NCBI GenBank assembly: GCA_024275095.1
Contig: JAJRZV010000023.1
Location: 1-7,552, forward strand
From: a bacterium
GTDB taxonomy: Bacteria > JAJRZV01
DNA: 7,552 nt
Direction of reading: 5' to 3'
Shown here piece by piece: positions 1 to 3,011 of the stretch; within the stretch, counting starts at the first letter, position 1, and every line of letters begins with the position of its first letter. The position numbers and the translations under genes were made by a program. The notes beneath the pieces were generated by a model. It was given only the letters and a program-made list of their open reading frames with translations, searched no databases and had not been told where the DNA came from.

Positions 1-534
1 AAGGTGAAACTCTTTTCAGAAGATGGGAAACCCCTGCGCTTCTGGCACATAGGGCGCGTGGGTGAGATATGCGTAAAAGGCAAAACAGTGATGAAGGGGT
101 ATATGGTCGGTGGGCAGCTCAAGCGTGATAATTTTTACGGTGATTGGATGCGCACCGGTGACCTTGCTCGCAAACGGCTTTTTGGATTTACCTTTGTGGG
201 CCGGGAGAAGGACAGACTCAAAGTGGGTGGATACTCCGTCTTCCCCGCGGAAGTGGAAGCGGAACTGCGGGCTCATCCGGATATTGAAGATGCAGTGGTG
301 TTTCCCATCCCCCACGAAGTGAAAGGGGAGCTCCCTCTCGCTGCTGTGAAACTGAGAGAAGGTGCTTCTCTTACAGAAGAAGCGCTTATGGAATGGATTA
401 AAAACAATATCGCTCCGTATAAAGCACCGCGTAAGGTTGTTTTTGTCCCTGAATTTCCCAGGAATCTCACCCTGAAGGTGCTCAGGACTGAATTGAGCAA
501 TCAGTACAGACATCTTGCAGCTGAGTTTCAGTGA
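1..534 (+). CDS. AMP-forming acyl/aryl-CoA synthetase (ANL superfamily), C-terminal part, 5' truncated by the window
   Basis: Frame 1 is open from base 1 (AAG GTG AAA) to TGA at 532-534, leaving 177 residues of the C-terminal end; the true start lies upstream. ANL enzymes activate a carboxylate with ATP to an acyl-adenylate and pass it to CoA or a carrier thiol. Counting from the GTG at base 4, visible motifs are GEICVKG (20-26), the RTGD motif with its conserved Asp (50-53), the hinge motif GREKDRLKVGG (66-76) followed by VFPAEVEAEL, and the last core motif PRNLTLKVLR (152-161). In that last motif K158 is the expected adenylation lysine, although the usual Gly before it is Leu. The C-terminal lid therefore looks intact. 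The substrate pocket lies outside the window, so the substrate cannot be named. The stop overlaps the next start as GTGA, which suggests co-translation with the UbiB-like kinase. Confidence 0.93.
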   Translation, partial: KVKLFSEDGKPLRFWHIGRVGEICVKGKTVMKGYMVGGQLKRDNFYGDWMRTGDLARKRLFGFTFVGREKDRLKVGGYSVFPAEVEAELRAHPDIEDAVVFPIPHEVKGELPLAAVKLREGASLTEEALMEWIKNNIAPYKAPRKVVFVPEFPRNLTLKVLRTELSNQYRHLAAEFQ

Positions 535-1865
535 AGGCATCACCCACAAAGCTGAAATATAAACCTGTAGTTCGGGTTCTTCTTTCGCTCGGCCTTTTTC
601 TGCACATTGTGTTGTGGATATATATCCTCGTATATTTGCGCAGGTTCAGGCTGCTCTCTTACCACGGATTTCGACAGCGAATGCGTCGGCTCAATGAGAA
701 GAATGCCCGGCGTGTATACAGACTCATGGCTTATTTAGAAGGGCTTTTTATCAAAGTGGGACAATTCATCAGCACGCGATTTGATATTTTGCCCAAAGAA
801 TATACTAAGGAACTTGCGCGCCTCCAGGATGAAGTGCCTCCTCGTCCGTTTGAGGAAATGCGAAAAGTGATTGAGGGTGAACTGGGAAAATCTCTGGAAG
901 AAGTTTTTGAAAAAATTGACAGTGAACCGGTGGCATCTGCTTCGCTTGCCCAGGTGCATCACGCTATTTTGAATGACGGTCGTGAAGTGGCTGTCAAGGT
1001 TCAGTATCCCAACATTGACAAAATCGTTCGTGTGGACCTGAAGGTACTCAAAATTATTCTGCGCATTCTTTCCAGGCTTCAGAACACGGGTGATCTGACA
1101 CCCATATACAGAGAATTTGAAAGGTACATTTCCTGGGAACTCGACTTTGTAAAGGAAGGTCATAACGCTGACCGCGTGCGAAAAAATTTTAGTGATGATC
1201 CCACCGTGATTGTTCCTGAGGTGATATGGGAACTAACTCGTCCTAAATTACTCGTGCTTGAATATATTCACGGGGTGAAGGTGACTGACAAAGAAGCAGC
1301 ACTCCGTTTTGGTTTCACTCCAAAAGAATTGATGGAGAAAGTGGTCTCGGTATATTTTACTCAGATTCTCAAACACGGTTTTTTTCAGGCCGATCCTCAC
1401 CCCGGCAACATTTTTGTGTGCCCTGATGGAAAAATCGCACTGCTGGATTTTGGGCTGTCCAAAGAACTTGCACCGGGACTTATCAGTGGCCTCATGCGTT
1501 TTGTTCAGGGGGTGGCGAATGCCGATGAAAAAACAGTGGTAGAGGCCCTGTGGGAGATGGGATTTTCTACAAAGGATAGACGTAAAGAAGGCCTGGAAGA
1601 TTTTGCCCGGTTTGTCGTGAGATACGGCCGCGGGGCTGTAATGAAGAGTGCTCGAAAGCTTAATTATCAAAGAATTGTTCAGGAGCTCGTTGAGATGAGC
1701 CGCAAGAATCCTATGGTTAGAATGCCGACGGACCTTTTGCTTCTTGGGCGTGTATTTGGACACCTTATGGGGCTGGGGCGATACTACAAGGTACGGTTGA
1801 ATTTTGAAAAGATACTGGCGGATTTTTTCCCTGTGCGGTGGAGAGGGTCGCCAGGAGAAGCGTGA
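531..1865 (+). CDS. ABC1/UbiB (AarF/ADCK) family atypical kinase-like protein, membrane-anchored
   Basis: 444 residues starting at GTG 531, which overlaps the upstream TGA by 4 bp. No clear Shine-Dalgarno is visible, so coupling to the upstream gene is likely. The family diagnostics are all present: KVGQ (75-78, the KxGQ motif), the alanine-rich loop ASASLAQVH (135-143) in place of a glycine-rich loop, VAVKV with probable ATP-binding K156, ELDFVKEG (203-210), the catalytic-loop equivalent FFQADPHPGNIF (284-295), and LLDFG (304-308) as the DFG-like metal site. A hydrophobic stretch at about 12-36 predicts one N-terminal membrane helix. Known family members act as ATPases supporting quinone biosynthesis or other lipid handling at the membrane. 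The closing residues look amphipathic and lack an obvious C-terminal membrane hairpin of the kind seen in E. coli UbiB, so I do not assign ubiB. The neighbouring acyl-CoA synthetase suggests a lipid or quinone-related role, by inference only. Confidence 0.95.
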   Translation: MKASPTKLKYKPVVRVLLSLGLFLHIVLWIYILVYLRRFRLLSYHGFRQRMRRLNEKNARRVYRLMAYLEGLFIKVGQFISTRFDILPKEYTKELARLQDEVPPRPFEEMRKVIEGELGKSLEEVFEKIDSEPVASASLAQVHHAILNDGREVAVKVQYPNIDKIVRVDLKVLKIILRILSRLQNTGDLTPIYREFERYISWELDFVKEGHNADRVRKNFSDDPTVIVPEVIWELTRPKLLVLEYIHGVKVTDKEAALRFGFTPKELMEKVVSVYFTQILKHGFFQADPHPGNIFVCPDGKIALLDFGLSKELAPGLISGLMRFVQGVANADEKTVVEALWEMGFSTKDRRKEGLEDFARFVVRYGRGAVMKSARKLNYQRIVQELVEMSRKNPMVRMPTDLLLLGRVFGHLMGLGRYYKVRLNFEKILADFFPVRWRGSPGEA

Positions 1866-1870
1866 GACAG

Positions 1871-1898
1871 TTGACGGTAAGGGTTTCGACCTGATAAA
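1871..1898 (+). promoter_or_regulatory. Putative sigma-70-type promoter for the tRNA-Lys/tRNA-Glu pair
   Basis: TTGACG (1871-1876, 5 of 6 to TTGACA) is followed after 16 bp by GATAAA (1893-1898, 4 of 6 to TATAAT). Transcription would begin near 1905, a few bases before tRNA-Lys. It lies directly after the kinase stop codon at 1863-1865, in a 46-bp gap that has little room for anything else. Confidence 0.6.
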
Positions 1899-1911
1899 AA
1901 TAAACGTTCAA

Positions 1912-1984
1912 GAGCCGTTAGCTCAGCAGGAAGAGCACCGGCCTTTTAAGCCGGGGGTCCCAGGTTCGAGGCCTGGACGGCTCA
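1912..1984 (+). tRNA. tRNA-Lys, anticodon TTT
   Basis: A complete cloverleaf can be drawn by hand. The acceptor GAGCCGT (1912-1918) pairs with ACGGCTC (1977-1983), with discriminator A1984. The D stem is GCTC/GAGC (1921-1924/1933-1936). The anticodon stem CCGGC/GCCGG (1938-1942/1950-1954) holds loop CTTTTAA with anticodon TTT at 1945-1947. The T stem CCAGG/CCTGG (1960-1964/1972-1976) has loop TTCGAGG. CCA is not encoded (AGG follows), so a CCA-adding enzyme is needed. Only 7 bp separate it from tRNA-Glu, and the two are probably co-transcribed. Confidence 0.97.
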
Positions 1985-1991
1985 AGGAGAT

Positions 1992-2066
1992 GTCCCCGTC
2001 GTCTAGCCAGGTCAAGGACACGGGCCTTTCGAGCCCGCGGCACGGGTTCAAATCCCGTCGGGGACA
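1992..2066 (+). tRNA. tRNA-Glu, anticodon TTC
   Basis: The acceptor GTCCCCG (1992-1998) pairs with CGGGGAC (2059-2065), with discriminator A2066. The anticodon stem CGGGC/GCCCG (2021-2025/2033-2037) has loop CTTTCGA with anticodon TTC at 2028-2030. The T stem ACGGG/CCCGT (2042-2046/2054-2058) has loop TTCAAAT. The D-arm GTCTAG...AGGAC is typical of bacterial tRNA-Glu. No CCA is encoded (TTAA follows). An exact 15-bp inverted copy of part of its T-arm (2042-2056) occurs downstream at 2147-2161. Confidence 0.97.
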
Positions 2067-2103
2067 TTAAGGCGTTATTGGTAGTAGAGGGGTAAATTTC
2101 TTT

Positions 2104-2129
2104 TTTATTTTCCGTGTTTATTTTCCGTG
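2104..2129 (+). repeat. Perfect tandem duplication of a 13-bp T-rich unit
   Basis: TTTATTTTCCGTG occurs at 2104-2116 and again, directly abutting, at 2117-2129. It lies in the AT-rich spacer between tRNA-Glu and the inverted T-arm copy. The preceding T-run (about 2097-2106) could assist termination of the tRNA transcript, but I see no GC-rich stem just upstream, so I do not call a terminator. Confidence 0.85.
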
Positions 2130-2146
2130 GTAGAAGGGATGGGGTA

Positions 2147-2220
2147 GGGATTTGAACCCGTCGCAGAGCGTGGAGGGCGGAGCCCAGATATAATGCGCGG
2201 TGGGTGGTGTGTGTATGAAA
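2147..2220. repeat. tRNA-downstream repeat unit A, beginning with an inverted tRNA-Glu T-arm
   Basis: GGGATTTGAACCCGT (2147-2161) is the exact reverse complement of tRNA-Glu bases 2042-2056, 90 bp downstream of that arm. It is followed by a G-rich tract with a small hairpin GGGC-GGA-GCCC (2175-2184) and a GT-rich segment (2196-2216). The same order (inverted T-arm, CGC-type junction, G-rich segment) recurs in units B (2463) and C (2699). Similarity among units outside the T-arm is weak but visible, for example GGCGGAGCCcAGATA here against GGCGTAGCCAGGATA in unit B. A TATAAT at 2189-2194 lies inside it but has no matching -35. Confidence 0.6.
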
Positions 2221-2259
2221 AATATATTTTTTACGGTTAAAAAGGTGCCCCAAGAGTAA

Positions 2260-2288
2260 TTGTGTGTCTGTGGTGATTTTGATAAGAT
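2260..2288 (+). promoter_or_regulatory. Weak promoter candidate for tRNA-Ser
   Basis: TTGTGT (2260-2265) and TAAGAT (2283-2288, 4 of 6 to TATAAT) are separated by 17 bp and lie 23 bp before the tRNA. The -35 match is poor. The region is AT-rich, and tRNA-Ser is 245 bp from tRNA-Glu, so a separate promoter is plausible, though read-through is not excluded. Confidence 0.3.
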
Positions 2289-2311
2289 TCAAATAAATGC
2301 TTTTTGTGCAA

Positions 2312-2399
2312 GGAGAGGTGGCCGAGTGGTCGAAGGCGACCGCCTGCTAAGCGGTTTCCCGCCAAAAGCGGGACGTGGGTTCGAATCCCACCCTCTCCG
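2312..2399 (+). tRNA. tRNA-Ser, anticodon GCT
   Basis: This is a class II tRNA. The acceptor GGAGAGG (2312-2318) pairs with CCTCTCC (2392-2398), with discriminator G2399 as usual for bacterial tRNA-Ser. The D stem is GCC/GGC (2321-2323/2335-2337). The anticodon stem ACCGC/GCGGT (2339-2343/2351-2355) has loop CTGCTAA with anticodon GCT at 2346-2348, reading AGC/AGT codons. The long variable arm pairs TCCCGC with GCGGGA (2357-2362/2368-2373). The T stem GTGGG/CCCAC (2375-2379/2387-2391) has loop TTCGAAT. CCA is not encoded (GTA follows). Its 3' end is duplicated exactly 237 bp downstream. Confidence 0.97.
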
Positions 2400-2462
2400 G
2401 TAAAGGATTCATTGAAGAAGGTTTGTTGCTGGTTTTGATATTGAATTATTCATGATGTTAAA

Positions 2463-2520
2463 GTGGGATTCGAACGCACGTCTGGCGTAGCCAGGATAAA
2501 GCGAAGCAATATGTAAGAGG
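2463..2520. repeat. tRNA-downstream repeat unit B, beginning with an inverted tRNA-Ser T-arm
   Basis: GTGGGATTCGAACGCAC (2463-2479) is the reverse complement of the tRNA-Ser T-arm 2375-2391 at 16 of 17 positions, starting 71 bp after that arm ends. It also faces the right-hand T-arm copy GTGCGGGTTCGAATCCCAC (2610-2628), giving a segment 2463-2628 with terminal inverted repeats that differ only by a 2-bp indel. Inside is a small hairpin TGGC-GTA-GCCA (2483-2493), then GGATAAAGCG. This is the counterpart of the GGGC-GGA-GCCC hairpin in unit A. Confidence 0.6.
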
Positions 2521-2548
2521 CGCGGGCAGTAGCAGGGGGCAACCGAGG

Positions 2549-2636
2549 GGTATAGGTTTGAGGTAGTACAGCAGGTTTTAAGATGAAAGGTTTGAGCGGT
2601 AGCGCGCCTGTGCGGGTTCGAATCCCACCCTCTCCG
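2549..2636 (+). pseudogene. Decayed tRNA-Ser-derived gene (tRNA relic)
   Basis: The 3' part is tRNA-Ser sequence: T-stem remnant and T loop, 3' acceptor strand CCTCTCC (2629-2635) and discriminator G2636. They sit exactly 237 bp from the same elements of the intact gene. Upstream the cloverleaf is broken. A D-arm-like TTTGAGCGGTAGCGC (2591-2605) lies almost next to the T-arm with no anticodon stem, and the best 5' acceptor candidate TGAAAGG (2584-2590) matches GGAGAGG at only 5 of 7. A second D-arm-like stretch begins at 2555, and AGGTTTGAG is repeated at 2554-2562 and 2588-2596. I read this as a tandem duplicate of tRNA-Ser that lost its middle. A chimera with another tRNA, or a mere attachment-site copy of the 3' end, is also possible. 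Confidence 0.5.
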
Positions 2637-2639
2637 GTA
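2614..2639 (+). repeat. 26-bp exact direct repeat of the tRNA-Ser 3' end
   Basis: Bases 2614-2639 are identical to 2377-2402, covering half of the T stem, the T loop, the 3' acceptor strand, the discriminator and three further bases (GTA). The copies are offset by 237 bp. Identity ends at 2403/2640. Downstream AT-rich spacers remain similar (for example TTGAATTATTCATG against TTGTAATTATCCATG), so the repeat extends in degenerate form beyond the exact core. Confidence 0.9.
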
Positions 2640-2698
2640 GTTAAATTTATCAACGAAGTTTAAATCCGGTTGAAGTATTGTAATTATCCATGTGGTGG

Positions 2699-2765
2699 TG
2701 GGATTCGAACGCCGGGAGGGGGGTGAACGGAGCAAACGGATGTGTGTGGTGGTTGTTTATGAGGG
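2699..2765. repeat. tRNA-downstream repeat unit C, beginning with an inverted T-arm
   Basis: GGTGGGATTCGAAC (2697-2710) is the exact reverse complement of 2616-2629 in the tRNA relic, again about 70 bp downstream of its partner. It is followed by a G-rich tract, CGGAGC (2729-2734) and a GT-rich segment ending TTTATGA. This matches the order in unit A (CGGAGC, then GTGGTGTGTGTATGA). It is the third copy of the same design. Confidence 0.55.
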
Positions 2766-2913
2766 GCATCGCCCAGGTGTGAGATAGAAGGCTTGTGAAG
2801 GGTGATATTGGAGCACGGGTGGCAGGTCACGCGCCTCGTTGTTTATGTTCCACTCCACTCGTCGAAGCAATCTAAGGGTTCACAGACACCCCACACCATC
2901 CCCCCTCCCAGCG
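2710..2913. repeat. Inverted repeat with 14-bp G-rich/C-rich arms
   Basis: CGCCGGGAGGGGGG (2710-2723) and CCCCCCTCCCAGCG (2900-2913) are complementary at 13 of 14 positions, with 176 bp between them. The left half of the enclosed DNA is rich in G and T and the right end is rich in C and A, so weaker pairing may extend inward. It could be the ends of a small inserted element or a cruciform. No coding capacity is seen inside. Confidence 0.6.
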
Positions 2914-2974
2914 CAGAACACCAAATATCAAATTAGACCAGACCCTGGAGTTCGGTTTGGGGTAGGGCAATGCA

Positions 2975-3003
2975 TTGAAGCAGGACCTTCTCCTGTGTAT
3001 CAT
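2975..3003 (+). promoter_or_regulatory. Probable mutS promoter with a palindrome in its spacer
   Basis: TTGAAG (2975-2980, 4 of 6) and TATCAT (2998-3003, 5 of 6) are separated by the ideal 17 bp. Initiation about 7 bp after the -10 falls at about 3010, next to the mutS ATG at 3012. The spacer holds CAGGA-CCTTC-TCCTG (2981-2995), a 5-bp perfect dyad that could be an operator. Because of its position it would not be transcribed. Confidence 0.55.
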
Positions 3004-3011
3004 GGTGCATC

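Larger units (their letters stand above)
2400..3011. other. 612-bp gene-free stretch built of repeats and tRNA relics
   Basis: I see no credible protein gene here. Contents in order are: an AT-rich spacer (2403-2462), repeat unit B with an inverted T-arm (2463 on), a decayed tRNA-like segment ending in a copy of the tRNA-Ser 3' end (about 2549-2639), a second AT-rich spacer (2640-2696) resembling the first, repeat unit C (2699 on), a G-rich then C-rich half forming an inverted repeat (2710-2913), and the mutS promoter (2975-3003). Long open frames on the minus strand read as GWDSNPHR- or GGIRTRTGALPL-like peptides. That is the typical signature of translating a tRNA backwards, so they are not annotated. 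Confidence 0.8.

Noticed and set aside
1804-2070. 88-codon open frame on the + strand across the kinase 3' end and two tRNAs
   Set aside because: It reads through both tRNA genes; the peptide (PGSRPGR, HGFKSRRGH) is the usual translation artefact of tRNA sequence.
2104-2129. Possible CRISPR or satellite from the 13-bp tandem repeat
   Set aside because: There are only two abutting copies with no spacer, so it is a simple tandem duplication.
2067-2130. Intrinsic terminator after tRNA-Glu
   Set aside because: A T-rich tract exists but I could not find a stable stem directly before it.
2189-2194. Perfect TATAAT downstream of tRNA-Glu
   Set aside because: No -35-like sequence lies 15-19 bp upstream; it sits within a repeat unit.
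1918-2292. 124-codon open frame on the - strand, opposite tRNA-Glu
   Set aside because: The SPTGFEPVPRARKARVL segment is tRNA-Glu read backwards. There is no independent evidence for a protein.
2409-2735. Minus-strand open frames of 108 and 67 codons (GWDSNPHRR, GGIRTRTGALPL)
   Set aside because: They arise from antisense reading of tRNA T-arm and D-arm sequence in the relic and repeats. Two overlapping frames both stay open only because of that sequence.
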